DNA of 64,000 nt from Nonomuraea typhae (GCF_009760925.1 NZ_VRLV01000019.1:62001-126000), one strand, 5' to 3'; positions 7,993 through 16,853 are shown, numbered from the stretch's first letter. Notes: a model not told the origin generated them from the letters alone. Numbers and translations: made by a program.

Positions 7993-9420
7993 GTGACAAA
8001 TGACACGAAGCTGCTGGCCGCCGCCCTCGGCGGCATGTTCCTCGCGATGCTGGACCAGACGATCGTGGGCACGGCCCTGCCCCGCATCACCGCCGAGCTA
8101 GGCGGCACCGGGCTGTACACGTGGGTCGTGACCGCCTACCTGCTGACCTCCACGGTGACGATGCCGCTGTACGGCAGGCTGTCCGACCAATACGGCAGGA
8201 AGCCCCTTTTGCTGATCGGCATGGCGGTCTTCGTGGCCGGATCGGCGCTGTGCGGCCTCGCCCAGGACATGACCCAGCTGATCGTGTTCCGCGCGCTCCA
8301 GGGCCTCGGCGCGGGTGCGCTGGTCCCCTTGTCGCTCGCCCTGGTGCTGAGCATGTTCCCACCCGCCCGGGGCGGTGGCAGGGTGCAGGGCGCGATCGGC
8401 GGCGTGATGGCGTTGAGCTACCTGGCCGGGCCGTTCCTCGGCGGCCTGTTCACCGACCACGCGAGCTGGCGCTGGGCGTTCTACGTCAACGTGCCGATCG
8501 GCCTGGTGCTCCTGGCCGTCGTCGCCAGGTACCTGCCGCACCACCCGGGCACCGGCCGCGTCCGGCCCGACTACCTCGGCATCGCCCTGTTCAGCCTGGC
8601 CATCGGCGCCCTGCTCGTCGGCCTGACCGAGAAGGGCCTGGACGGCAACGCCTGGACCAGCCCGCCCGTGCTGGTGCCGATCGTGTCCGCGCTGGTGCTC
8701 CTGGCCGCCTTCGTCCTGGTCGAACGGCGTGCCGCCGCGCCCATCATGCCGCTGCACCTGTTCGCCAACCGCGGCTACACGCTGATCAACGCGACCTCGT
8801 TCTTCACCGCGTTCGTCATGTACGCCGGCGTGGTCTTCCTGCCGCGCTACTTCCAGGAGTCGCTGGGCCAGAGCGCGACCGACTCCGGGCTGAGCATCTA
8901 CCCGCTGATGCTCGGCATGCTGGCCGGCAGCTGGGTCATGGGCGCGCTCATGACCAGGACCAGGCTCTACAAGCCGTGGCTGGTGGCGGCGCCGGTGCTG
9001 ATGATCGCCGGGACCCTGCTCTGCCTGAACCTGACCCAGCACACCTCCACCTGGCAGCTCGTCCTGTGGATGGCGCTGATCGGCCTCGGCATGGGCCCGA
9101 TGATGTCCGGCCTGACCGTGGCGGCGCAGGCCGCCGTCCCGCCGGAGTACCTCGGCACCGCATCGGCCAACCTGAACTTCTTCCGCCAGATCGGCGGCTC
9201 ACTCGCGCTGGCGCTGGCCGGCACCGCCTACACCTCGGTGCTGACCACCGAGGCCCCGGTGCACGGCCTGCCCGCCGCGCACGCCTCGGCCACCGCGCTC
9301 GTCATCCCCGTCCTGGGCGTGACCGGCGCCCTGATCGCCCTGGTCGCGCTGGCCGTCATGCCCAACAAGCGCCTCACGGCCGATTCACCCCGGCAACAGC
9401 CGGCATCAGCCGTCGCCTGA
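7993..9420 (+). CDS. MFS drug exporter, DHA2 family (14 TM, EmrB/QacA-like)
   Basis: A 475-residue proton-driven exporter. It has the DHA2 signature LDQTIVGTALPRI in TM1, motif A (GRLSDQYGRKP) in the 2-3 loop and motif C-like Gly/Pro residues in TM5 (GGVMALSYLAGPFLGG); the length fits 14 membrane segments. The GTG start at 7993 has no Shine-Dalgarno and lies about where transcription from the TTGACA promoter should begin, so the mRNA may be leaderless. The divergent PadR suggests induction by a drug or toxic metabolite. Confidence 0.9.
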   Translation: MTNDTKLLAAALGGMFLAMLDQTIVGTALPRITAELGGTGLYTWVVTAYLLTSTVTMPLYGRLSDQYGRKPLLLIGMAVFVAGSALCGLAQDMTQLIVFRALQGLGAGALVPLSLALVLSMFPPARGGGRVQGAIGGVMALSYLAGPFLGGLFTDHASWRWAFYVNVPIGLVLLAVVARYLPHHPGTGRVRPDYLGIALFSLAIGALLVGLTEKGLDGNAWTSPPVLVPIVSALVLLAAFVLVERRAAAPIMPLHLFANRGYTLINATSFFTAFVMYAGVVFLPRYFQESLGQSATDSGLSIYPLMLGMLAGSWVMGALMTRTRLYKPWLVAAPVLMIAGTLLCLNLTQHTSTWQLVLWMALIGLGMGPMMSGLTVAAQAAVPPEYLGTASANLNFFRQIGGSLALALAGTAYTSVLTTEAPVHGLPAAHASATALVIPVLGVTGALIALVALAVMPNKRLTADSPRQQPASAVA

Positions 9421-9476
9421 GAACCCGCTCAGCATCTCTCAGGTACGGCACAGCCACCGGGACGCAGGGTGAAGGC

Positions 9477-10460
9477 ATGGATCAGTTGCTGCGGAACCCG
9501 TCGATCGTGCAGGGCTTGCGGAAGGTGGAGGCGCGCATCGAGCGCCTGGGCGGCTCCTCGGCCCTGTCGGGGATCAACGCCGGCGCCACCCGGGTGATCA
9601 GCGCGGGAGGCAAACGGCTGCGGCCGGCCTTGACCCTCGCCACCTCTCTGGCCCTGGGCAAGGCACCGGATCGCCGGGTCATCACCGCGGCCGCCTGCGT
9701 GGAGCTGATCCACGCGGGCTCGCTGGTGCACGACGACCTGATGGACGGCGCGGCCGAGCGCCGGGGTGAGAAGACGCTCCACTCCGACCTGGGTTTCGGC
9801 AAGGCCCTGCTCATCGGGGACTTCATGCTGGCCAGGGCGGGCCTGGCGGCGCTCACCTCGGTGTCGCGGCCGGTTGCCGAGGTGCTGGCGAACACGGTGG
9901 TGGAACTGGCGGAGGGCCAGTACCTGGAGACGGCGGAGCTGTTCGTGCCGCACCGGAGCGAGCAGTCCGCGCTGCGCTCGATCACCGGCAAGACGGCGGC
10001 GTTGTTCCGCGCGAGCTGCCTGGTGGCCGCCGTCTGCGCGAAGGCCGCGCCGGAGGACCGGGCCAGGCTGGCGGAGTACGGCGAGAAGTTCGGCCTGATC
10101 TTCCAGATCATGGACGACCTGCTGGATCTGACGGCCACTGGCGAGCAGCTCGGCAAGCCCGCGGGCACCGACCTGAGGCAGGGCGTCCGCAGCCTTCCCG
10201 TCATCCTCTCGAATACCGATATTTCTCTAGAGAGGGGAATGACCGATGACCAGATCGCTGAAGCTTTGACCATCCTGCGCCAGAGCAAAATGATCGAGAA
10301 CACCGTCGAATACTGCCGGGGATTGGCCGCCGACGCCTTCGCCGCGCTGCCCGCCATCCGCAACCACGAGATCGCCGGAATCCTCTACGGACTGCCCACC
10401 TCATACATCGACTCGGCGCTCAGAATCATCGCTCGACCTGCGTTGACCCCATCACGTTAA
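9477..10460 (+). CDS. Polyprenyl diphosphate synthase (trans-isoprenyl synthase)
   Basis: A 327-residue all-alpha prenyl elongating enzyme. It has GGKRLRP (44-50) for IPP binding, the first Asp-rich motif DDLMD (86-90) and the second, DDLLD (213-217), both of DDxxD type. It condenses isopentenyl diphosphate with allylic diphosphates to make long-chain all-trans products, most likely the menaquinone side chain. The family resembles heptaprenyl/octaprenyl synthases, but chain length cannot be read safely. The ATG at 9477 follows GGGTGAAGGC. No terpene cyclase lies nearby, so a biosynthetic-cluster role is not indicated. Confidence 0.88.
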   Translation: MDQLLRNPSIVQGLRKVEARIERLGGSSALSGINAGATRVISAGGKRLRPALTLATSLALGKAPDRRVITAAACVELIHAGSLVHDDLMDGAAERRGEKTLHSDLGFGKALLIGDFMLARAGLAALTSVSRPVAEVLANTVVELAEGQYLETAELFVPHRSEQSALRSITGKTAALFRASCLVAAVCAKAAPEDRARLAEYGEKFGLIFQIMDDLLDLTATGEQLGKPAGTDLRQGVRSLPVILSNTDISLERGMTDDQIAEALTILRQSKMIENTVEYCRGLAADAFAALPAIRNHEIAGILYGLPTSYIDSALRIIARPALTPSR

Positions 10461-10548
10461 GAATTGTTGGAATGATTGGCAGGAATCGCGGTCAAAGCCC
10501 GGAAAGTGTGCTCATACTGGATCTACCAGGCCACCCAGGAGCACGCTC

Positions 10549-11211
10549 ATGCGGAAGTCATCCCCCTCAACGGGGCCGCTCGAGGCGACCCACTTCCTCC
10601 AACTCGCCGCCGTTGACTTCAGCGGCATCTACCAGGTTCATCTGGCCGCCAAGGAAGAACGCCTGAAAATGACCAGGCTCGCCATGAGCCTGCTGTCAGT
10701 GCCCTTCCTCGCCACCATCGCGCTGACCAGTGCCAAGGTCGTCAGTCCCCAGCAACTGACGACCTGGCAGTCGGTCCCGCCCTACCTGTTCGCGCTGGTG
10801 GCCGCGTTCGGCCTGCTCGGCGTGCTGCCGTTCCTGCGCCTGATCGAAGCGGTCAACGCGCACGGCAGGACGGCCAGAGCCATCAACAACTTCCGCCTGC
10901 TGTACACCGCGCAGTTGAAAGACGACCTCGATTGGACGCCCAATCTCCCGGTCGACCCGCGTTTCCCCGAAACGTACGCCCCGCTGACCTGGCCGGGCAT
11001 CAACGTGATGATGATGGCGATCGTCAACTCGGTCTACCTGACCGTCGGCGTCACCGGCCTGGCCAAGCAGTACCCCAACACCGTCCTCCTGCTGACCAGC
11101 ATCCTGCTGGTCGCGCTGGTGCACTACTCGATCTACTACGTGCGCTGCAACGTGACCCGGCGGCGCCGGCTTCCCCACAACCCCTACCAATTCCCCAATC
11201 TGGAGACCTGA
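10549..11211 (+). CDS. Four-TM membrane protein of unknown function, coupled to a TS-like gene
   Basis: I do not recognise the family. The 220-residue protein has a soluble N-terminus with a charged amphipathic stretch (residues 17-40), two likely membrane helices (about 42-62 and 78-97), a cytoplasmic loop with RTARAINNFRLLYT, two more helices (about 150-170 and 177-197) and a basic tail. GGAG lies 7 nt before the ATG. Its stop codon abuts the ATG of the next gene with no gap, so the two products are probably made in fixed ratio and work together. Confidence 0.75.
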   Translation: MRKSSPSTGPLEATHFLQLAAVDFSGIYQVHLAAKEERLKMTRLAMSLLSVPFLATIALTSAKVVSPQQLTTWQSVPPYLFALVAAFGLLGVLPFLRLIEAVNAHGRTARAINNFRLLYTAQLKDDLDWTPNLPVDPRFPETYAPLTWPGINVMMMAIVNSVYLTVGVTGLAKQYPNTVLLLTSILLVALVHYSIYYVRCNVTRRRRLPHNPYQFPNLET

Positions 11212-11829
11212 ATGGACAGCCCAGTGCAATGGGCGTCATGTGGGGAGGCGTGGATCGGCCTGATCCGCCATGTCTGGATTTCCGGCGTCCCGGCCGAGGA
11301 CGACCGGGGCCCAGTGATCGAGGGCCCGCCCATCCTGCTCGAGATCACCGGCCCGCGCGCCTGCGACCCCATCGTCGAGCAGTACGGCGATGCCGCGAAG
11401 CTGGCCCTGTACACCAGGAAGTTCACCGAGGACACGATCGTCGAGCCGTTCAAGTACAGCTACGGCGCCCGGATCAAGGGGCAGCTCACCTGGGCCGCCG
11501 ATCTGCTTCGGGCCAGGCCGTACAGCAAGAGCGGGTGGATCTCCCTGACCACGCCCGGCGAGCCCTACGACTCGGTGCCCTGCCTGACCGGGCTGGCCTT
11601 CCGGATCCGGGACGGCAGGCTCCACATGACGGCCACGTTCCGATCGCAGAACGCCTTCACCAGCTACCTGAACTACCTGCCGCTCGCGGAGGTGCAGGCT
11701 GAGATGGGCCGCGTTCTCGGCCTGCCGCCGGGGCCGATGCGGGTGTTCGTGGACGTGCCGCATCTCTACCTCGCCGACGCCGGGGCGGCTCTGCGGGTGA
11801 TGCGGCCGGCCTTCGCCCGCCTACTCTGA
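11212..11829 (+). CDS. Divergent thymidylate synthase-like protein
   Basis: A 205-residue protein whose central and C-terminal parts align by eye with thymidylate synthase. It has the nucleophile dipeptide Pro123-Cys124, then FRSQNAF (144-150) at the position of the phosphate-binding Arg-Ser and the next Asp (here Asn147), LNY at the substrate Asn, and PHLY (183-186) at the His-x-Tyr that holds the nucleotide sugar. The double Arg of the dimer partner (usually SRR) is replaced by SKSG, and it is shorter than the 260-residue enzyme. It may methylate or hydroxymethylate a different pyrimidine, as MilA-type enzymes do, or bind one. It directly follows the four-TM protein gene. Confidence 0.65.
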   Translation: MDSPVQWASCGEAWIGLIRHVWISGVPAEDDRGPVIEGPPILLEITGPRACDPIVEQYGDAAKLALYTRKFTEDTIVEPFKYSYGARIKGQLTWAADLLRARPYSKSGWISLTTPGEPYDSVPCLTGLAFRIRDGRLHMTATFRSQNAFTSYLNYLPLAEVQAEMGRVLGLPPGPMRVFVDVPHLYLADAGAALRVMRPAFARLL

Positions 11830-12609
11830 GCGCTTGGCGGCCTCGACCATCCAGGTGGCGAACCACGGCCCGCCGTACCAGAAGCGCCAGCCGAGGTTGC
11901 GGCGGCGCACGTTGGCGGCGCCGAGGTCGCGCAGGACCGCCTCGTACTCCTCGGTGCGCTGGAAGTCGGCGATCAGCAACCGGCCACCGGGGGCGAGCAC
12001 GCGGTATGCCTCGCGCACGCCCTCCGCGCGGCCCTCGGCCGCGGCGATGTCGTGGAGGGCGAGGCTGGAGACGACGACGTCGAAGGCGCCCGCGGCGAAC
12101 GGCAGCGCGCGCATGTCGCCGGTGACGAGGTCCACCCGGTCGGCGACGCCTTCCGCGCCGGCGTTGGCGCGGGCGGCGGCGGCGCGGTTGCCGGTCTGGT
12201 CCTTGGCCTGCCACAGGTCGAGACCGGCCGCGCGGCCTTTTTTGGACAGGCGCTTGGCGGCGGTCATGAGCACGGCGCCGCGCCCGCAGCCGAGGTCGAG
12301 CACGCGTTCGCCGCCGTCCAGGTCGTCGAGTTCCCGTTCCCAGACCGCGAACTTGCCGCGGCGGGTGGTGTAGGCGTAGCTCAGCGCGCTGGCCAGGGTA
12401 TAGAGACCGCCGAGAAGGAAGGCGACGCCGGCGGGCGCGACGTCGAAGGCGAAGGAGACCACCGTGAGGGACAGCAGCACGGCAGCCCCCGCGATGAGCC
12501 CCGCGAAGGGCCAGGGAGCGTCGAATCCATATGTTCCGCGTCTCACCTTCACGTTATATCGCAAGTTCCCGTTGCCGTGAATTGACGGGCCACAATCCGG
12601 GTTTTGCAT
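11821..12609 (-). CDS. Membrane-anchored class I SAM methyltransferase
   Basis: A 262-residue protein. The N-terminus has two hydrophobic helices (about 33-52 and 58-78), followed by a Rossmann methyltransferase: motif I is VLDLGCGRGAVL (about 103-114), then GLDLW, GDMRALPFAAGAFDVVVSS and APGGRLLIADF. The acceptor is unknown; small-molecule and quinone-type acceptors are common in this class. The ATG at 12609 has GGGAT upstream; a GTG at 12552 (VKVRRGTYGF) is an alternative. It converges on the TS-like gene with a 9-bp overlap and is divergent from the LCP gene. Confidence 0.82.
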   Translation of the reverse strand: MQNPDCGPSIHGNGNLRYNVKVRRGTYGFDAPWPFAGLIAGAAVLLSLTVVSFAFDVAPAGVAFLLGGLYTLASALSYAYTTRRGKFAVWERELDDLDGGERVLDLGCGRGAVLMTAAKRLSKKGRAAGLDLWQAKDQTGNRAAAARANAGAEGVADRVDLVTGDMRALPFAAGAFDVVVSSLALHDIAAAEGRAEGVREAYRVLAPGGRLLIADFQRTEEYEAVLRDLGAANVRRRNLGWRFWYGGPWFATWMVEAAKRSE

Positions 12610-12638
12610 TAAACATCCCTAAACCGTTACTAAACTGA
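12604..12638 (+). promoter_or_regulatory. Promoter of the LCP gene
   Basis: TTGCAT, then 17 bp, then TTACTA lies in the 62-bp gap between the divergent methyltransferase and LCP genes and points toward the LCP gene, whose start is about 35 bp further on. Confidence 0.45.
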
Positions 12639-12671
12639 GATGAATTAGCTCAAGACGGGGGTCGACAGGGG

Positions 12672-14042
12672 ATGGCAGCCAGAGAGCGCGAATTCAGCCT
12701 CGGAACCAGCATCGTGCTGACGATCGGCTCCGCCGTGCTGTGGGGCGTGGCCCATCTCGCCACCGGCCGCCGGCGCACGGGACTGGCGCTGATGACCGTC
12801 TACGCGGTGCTGCTGGCCTCCGTCCTGACCATGGTGACCGTGCTCGGCAGCCACCTGCTGTCGCTGGCCGTGCAGCCCGGCTGGCTCACCGCGCTGACCG
12901 TGACCCTGATCGCGGTCGCGGTCGCCTGGTCCACGGTGATCCTCTGGTCCTACGCCCTGGTACGGCCGGCCGTCGGCCGCAGGGCCACCACGATCCTCGC
13001 GGTCGTCCTGTGCGCCGCGGTCGTGGCGCCGACCGCCTATGCCGCCCGGCTCGCCTACGTCTCCCGCGACGTGGTGACCAGCCTGTTCGCCACCAACACC
13101 GCCCCGATCGTCACCCAGGACCCGTGGAACGGCGCCGACCGGTTCACCATCCTGCTCGTCGGCGCCGACTCCGCCCCCAACCGGCCGGGCGTGCGGACCG
13201 ACAGCATGACCGTGGCCACCGTGGACATCGCCACCGGCGCCACGACCCTGCTCGGCCTGCCGCGCAACCTGCAGAACGTGCCGATGCCCTCGGGCCCGGC
13301 CCGCGAACGTTTCCCCTACGGCTTCACCGGCGAGCCGCCCTACACCCCCGGCCTGCTCAACGAGGTCTTCCAGTACGGCGAGGACTACCCCGAGGTGGTG
13401 CCGGGCGCGCGCCGGGACGCGCATGGCTCGACCCTGCTGAAGCAGACCGTCAGCGGCATCCTCGGCATCCCGGTCACCTACTACGCGATGGTCGACATGC
13501 ATGGCTTCGCCCAGATCATCGATGCGATGGGCGGGGTCAAGGTCACCATCAAGGAGCCCATCGTCTACGGCAAGTACCGCGAGGGCCTGCTGGCCGCGGG
13601 CACCCGCAAGCTCACCGGCGAGCAGGCGCTGTGGTACGGCCGCTCGCGCACCGACAGCGACGACTACGTCCGCATGGGCCGCCAGAAGTGCCTGCTCAAC
13701 GCGGTCGCCAAACAGGCGGACCCGATGACCGTGCTGAACAGCTTCGAGAGTCTGGCCACGGCCACCAAGCGGGCGATCTCCACCGACATCCCGCAGAACC
13801 TGCTGCCCGCGCTGGTGGACCTCGCGCAGAAGGTCAAGGACACGCGGATCAGGAGCCTGAGCTTCGTGCCCCCGCTGATCAGCACCGTCTACCCGGACTG
13901 GACGCTGATCCGCCGGAAGGTCGCCCAGGCGATCGCCGACCGCCCGGAGAACAAGACCGCCACCGCGCCGGGCGAGCGCCCGGAGGCCACGCTGACGCCC
14001 AGCACAGACCGTCCGATCACGCTCGACGAGTCCTGCGGCTAG
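12672..14042 (+). CDS. LytR-CpsA-Psr (LCP) family cell-wall polymer ligase
   Basis: A 456-residue membrane protein. Four hydrophobic helices occupy the first 125 residues, then a large extracytoplasmic LCP domain begins at about residue 155 (RFTILLVGAD, RTDSMTVATVD, LLGLPRN), with later conserved parts GLLNEVFQYG, YYAMVDMHGFAQIIDAMGGVKV and GEQALWYGRSR. LCP enzymes move teichoic-acid-like or arabinogalactan-like polymers from lipid carriers to peptidoglycan. Here the N-terminus has several helices rather than a single anchor. The start is the ATG right after GACAGGGG; spacing is short. Confidence 0.87.
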   Translation: MAAREREFSLGTSIVLTIGSAVLWGVAHLATGRRRTGLALMTVYAVLLASVLTMVTVLGSHLLSLAVQPGWLTALTVTLIAVAVAWSTVILWSYALVRPAVGRRATTILAVVLCAAVVAPTAYAARLAYVSRDVVTSLFATNTAPIVTQDPWNGADRFTILLVGADSAPNRPGVRTDSMTVATVDIATGATTLLGLPRNLQNVPMPSGPARERFPYGFTGEPPYTPGLLNEVFQYGEDYPEVVPGARRDAHGSTLLKQTVSGILGIPVTYYAMVDMHGFAQIIDAMGGVKVTIKEPIVYGKYREGLLAAGTRKLTGEQALWYGRSRTDSDDYVRMGRQKCLLNAVAKQADPMTVLNSFESLATATKRAISTDIPQNLLPALVDLAQKVKDTRIRSLSFVPPLISTVYPDWTLIRRKVAQAIADRPENKTATAPGERPEATLTPSTDRPITLDESCG

Positions 14043-14058
14043 AACGACCACCCCTAAA

Positions 14059-14123
14059 TTCCTACTTGACGTGCGGGTTTTGAGCCCGTTTCATATAGCC
14101 AAAAGCGACTTGATAAGTAGGAA
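14059..14123. promoter_or_regulatory. 9-bp inverted repeat in the ABC importer leader
   Basis: TTCCTACTT (14059-14067) and AAGTAGGAA (14115-14123) are exact complements 47 bp apart, immediately upstream of the importer operon. They could be paired operator half-sites or the base of an RNA stem; the intervening bases also hold GTGCGGGTTTTGAGCCCG, a smaller dyad. Confidence 0.5.
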
Positions 14124-14138
14124 AACAGGGGTAAGCCC

Positions 14139-15185
14139 ATGAACACTCGCAGGGTGCTCGCCGCGCTCGTCGCAACCGGACTGACCGCGCTGATCGCAGC
14201 CTGCGGGAGTGGCTCAGGCTCAGGCTCCACGGACGGCGGGGGCGCCGCGGTGGCCAAGGAGGTTCGCCTCGGCTACTTCCCGAACATCACCCACTCGACC
14301 GCCCTGGTCGGCGTCGAGAAGGGTCTGTACGCCAAGCACCTCGGCGTCCCGGTCAAGACCAGCACCTTCAACGCCGGGCCCGCCGCGATCGAGGCGGTCT
14401 TCTCCGGCGCCATCGACGCCACCTACATCGGCCCCAACCCGGCCATCAACGCCTGGTCGAAGTCCCAGGGCAAGGCCATCAACATCATCGCCGGCGCCGC
14501 ATCCGGCGGTGTCTTCCTCGTGGTCAAGCCGGAGATCAACAGCGTCCAGGACCTCAAGGGCAAGAAGATCGCCACGCCGCAGCTCGGCAACACCCAGGAC
14601 GTGGCGCTGCGCTACTGGCTGCAGGAGAAGGGACTCAAGACCGACACCAAGGGCGGCGGCGACGTGCACATCGTCCCGCAGGAGAACGCCCAGACCCTGC
14701 AGACCTTCGCCACCGGCGACATCGACGGCGCCTGGGTGCCCGAGCCGTTCGCCAGCCGCCTGATCCTGGAGAGCAAGGGCAAGATCCTCCAGGACGAGCG
14801 CGAACTCTGGCCGGACAAGCAGTTCGTGATCACCCACCTGATCGTCAGGCAGGAGTGGGCCAAGGCCAACCCGGACCTGGTCAAGAAGCTGCTCCAGGCG
14901 CACGTCGAGGCCACCAAGTTCATCAACGACGACCCGGCGGGCGCCGCCCAGACCGTCAACGCCGCCATCGAGAAGCTCACCCAGAAGCCGCTCAAGCCCG
15001 AGGTGCTCCAGAGCGCGTTCAAGAACATCACCTTCACCAACGACCCGATCGCCACCTCCCTCACCGCCAGCGCGGACCACGCGGTCAAGGTCGGCCTGCT
15101 CAAGCCCGTCGACCTCAACGGCATCTACGACCTGAAGCCGCTCAACGACGTCCTGGCCGCGCAGGGGCTGGAGGCGATCAAGTGA
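14139..15185 (+). CDS. ABC transporter substrate-binding lipoprotein (sulfonate/nitrate/taurine type)
   Basis: A 348-residue lipoprotein with a signal peptide and lipobox LIAAC (Cys near residue 22), then a type II periplasmic-binding fold: VRLGYFPNITHSTALVGVEKGLY, GAIDATYIGPNPAI and GDIDGAWVPEPFASRL. These match the SsuA/TauA/NrtA group. The neighbouring ATPase and permease complete an importer. Sulfonate is the most likely substrate class by resemblance, but nitrate or thiamine-precursor binding belongs to the same family. The ATG has AGGGG about 7 nt upstream. Confidence 0.86.
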   Translation: MNTRRVLAALVATGLTALIAACGSGSGSGSTDGGGAAVAKEVRLGYFPNITHSTALVGVEKGLYAKHLGVPVKTSTFNAGPAAIEAVFSGAIDATYIGPNPAINAWSKSQGKAINIIAGAASGGVFLVVKPEINSVQDLKGKKIATPQLGNTQDVALRYWLQEKGLKTDTKGGGDVHIVPQENAQTLQTFATGDIDGAWVPEPFASRLILESKGKILQDERELWPDKQFVITHLIVRQEWAKANPDLVKKLLQAHVEATKFINDDPAGAAQTVNAAIEKLTQKPLKPEVLQSAFKNITFTNDPIATSLTASADHAVKVGLLKPVDLNGIYDLKPLNDVLAAQGLEAIK

Positions 15186-15943
15186 CCGCCCAGCTCGTGG
15201 AGAAGGGCGTGGCGGTACAGCTCACCGCCGTGTCCAAGGCGTACGGCGACCTGCTCGCCCTCGACCACGTCTCGCTGGCGGTGGAGCCCGGCGAGTTCGT
15301 CTGCCTCCTCGGCGCCTCCGGCTGCGGCAAGAGCACCCTGCTCTCCCTCGTGGCCGGACTCGACCAGGTGACCGGCGGCGCCATCTCCACCGGGGACCAC
15401 GGCGTGGCCATGATGTTCCAGGAGCCGGCGTTGTTTCCCTGGCTGACCGTCTCGGGCAACGTCGAGATGGCCATGCGCGCCCTGCCCAAGAGTGAGCGCC
15501 GCCAGAAGGCCGCCGAGTTCCTCGACGTCGTCCACCTGGGCGACTTCGCCAAGCACCGTCCTCATGAGCTGTCCGGCGGCATGCGCCAGCGCGTCTCCCT
15601 GGCCAGGGCGCTGGCGCAGTGCGCGGCGCAGGGCTCCGGCGTCCTGCTCATGGACGAGCCGTTCGGCGCCCTCGACGCCATGACCCGCGACCTGCTCCAC
15701 GACGAGCTGGAGCGCATCTGGCGCGAGCGTGCGCTGTCGGTCCTGTTCGTCACCCACAACGTGCGCGAGGCGGTCCGGCTCGGCGACCGGGTGGTGCTCC
15801 TCAGCAGCCGTCCCGGCCGCGTGGTCGAGGAGTTCCCGGTACGGCTGGCGCGGCCCCGCCGTACCGACTCCGCGGAGGTCGCCACGCTGGCGGGCACGAT
15901 CACCGACAGCCTGAAGCAGGAGGTCGCCCGCCATGGCCGTTGA
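15182..15943 (+). CDS. ABC transporter ATPase (SsuB/TauB-like)
   Basis: A 253-residue nucleotide-binding subunit: Walker A GASGCGKST, Q-loop MMFQEPALFPWL, signature LSGGMRQRVSLARAL, Walker B VLLMDEPFGALD and switch VTHNVREAVRL. The PALFPWL segment is typical of sulfonate/nitrate/taurine importers. The GTG start overlaps the stop of the binding-protein gene (GTGA), so translation is coupled; its own end overlaps the permease gene by 11 bp. It energises import at the inner face of the membrane. Confidence 0.9.
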   Translation: MTAQLVEKGVAVQLTAVSKAYGDLLALDHVSLAVEPGEFVCLLGASGCGKSTLLSLVAGLDQVTGGAISTGDHGVAMMFQEPALFPWLTVSGNVEMAMRALPKSERRQKAAEFLDVVHLGDFAKHRPHELSGGMRQRVSLARALAQCAAQGSGVLLMDEPFGALDAMTRDLLHDELERIWRERALSVLFVTHNVREAVRLGDRVVLLSSRPGRVVEEFPVRLARPRRTDSAEVATLAGTITDSLKQEVARHGR

Positions 15944-16787
15944 CAGCCATGCTCGGCAGATCTCCGGGCTCGACGCGCTGGAGCTGAACCGGGAGAAGAA
16001 GGTCGGCATCGGGGCGCGGCTGTGGGGCAGGGCGTGGCCGATGCTCACGGCCGTCGCGCTGGTGCTGGTGATCTGGCAGCTCGTGGTGCTGAGCGGGCGC
16101 TGGCCGGAGTACGTGCTGGCCGGGCCCGGGGCCACGTTCGGCGATCTGTGGCACCGGCTCGGCACCGCGGAGTTCTACCAGGCGCTGGCCACCACGATGC
16201 GGCGGGCGGTGACAGGGTTCGCGCTGGCCGTGGCGGTCGGGCTGGTGGTCGGGGCGGCGGTCTCGCGGGTGAAGGTGCTGCGGGCGGCGTTCGGGGCGCT
16301 GATCACCGGGTTGCAGACGATGCCGTCGATCGCCTGGTTCCCGTTCGCGATCCTTCTGTTCGGGCTGACCGAGAGCGCGATCACGTTCGTGGTGATCCTG
16401 GGCGCGGCCCCGTCGATCGCCAACGGCCTGATCTCCGGCGTGGACTACACCCCACCCCTCCTGCTGCGGGCAGGACACGTGCTCGGCTTCCGCAGGCTGC
16501 AGCTCTATCGGCACGTGATCCTGCCCGCCTCGCTGCCGTCGTTCCTGGCCGGGCTCAAGCAGGGCTGGGCGTTCGCCTGGCGCTCGCTGATGGCCGGTGA
16601 GCTGATGGTGATCATCGCCTACCAGGCGTCGCTGGGTGAGCAGCTCTCGATCGCCCGCGAGCTGTCCGACTCCCCCGGGCTGATCGCCACGATGATCGTC
16701 ATCCTGGTCATCGGCATCGCGATCGACGTGCTGTTCGAATCGGCCGACAACGCCCTGCGCCGCCGCTGGGGGCTCAAACAGGCCTGA
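15933..16787 (+). CDS. ABC transporter permease (SsuC/TauC-like)
   Basis: A 284-residue integral membrane subunit with about six helices. The cytoplasmic EAA-type loop is seen in AGHVLGFRRLQLYRHVILPASLPSFLAGLKQGWAFAWRSLMAGE, the contact site for the ATPase. A hydrophilic N-terminus of about 35 residues precedes the first helix. It is the third gene of the importer operon. Confidence 0.9.
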   Translation: MAVDSHARQISGLDALELNREKKVGIGARLWGRAWPMLTAVALVLVIWQLVVLSGRWPEYVLAGPGATFGDLWHRLGTAEFYQALATTMRRAVTGFALAVAVGLVVGAAVSRVKVLRAAFGALITGLQTMPSIAWFPFAILLFGLTESAITFVVILGAAPSIANGLISGVDYTPPLLLRAGHVLGFRRLQLYRHVILPASLPSFLAGLKQGWAFAWRSLMAGELMVIIAYQASLGEQLSIARELSDSPGLIATMIVILVIGIAIDVLFESADNALRRRWGLKQA

Positions 16788-16853
16788 TTCCGCGATTCCC
16801 GCCAAAGCTTCCTCGGTGCCGGCCACCGTGTGCCATGATGACCTCCGCGAGAA

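Noticed and set aside
8121..9476. Long N-terminal extension in the frame of the polyprenyl synthase gene
   Set aside because: It reads through the exporter gene in the wrong frame; the synthase begins at the ATG at 9477 with its own ribosome-binding site.
9477..12609. Terpene or meroterpenoid biosynthetic cluster
   Set aside because: The synthase has no cyclase, P450 or prenyltransferase partner, and the neighbours are not biosynthetic.
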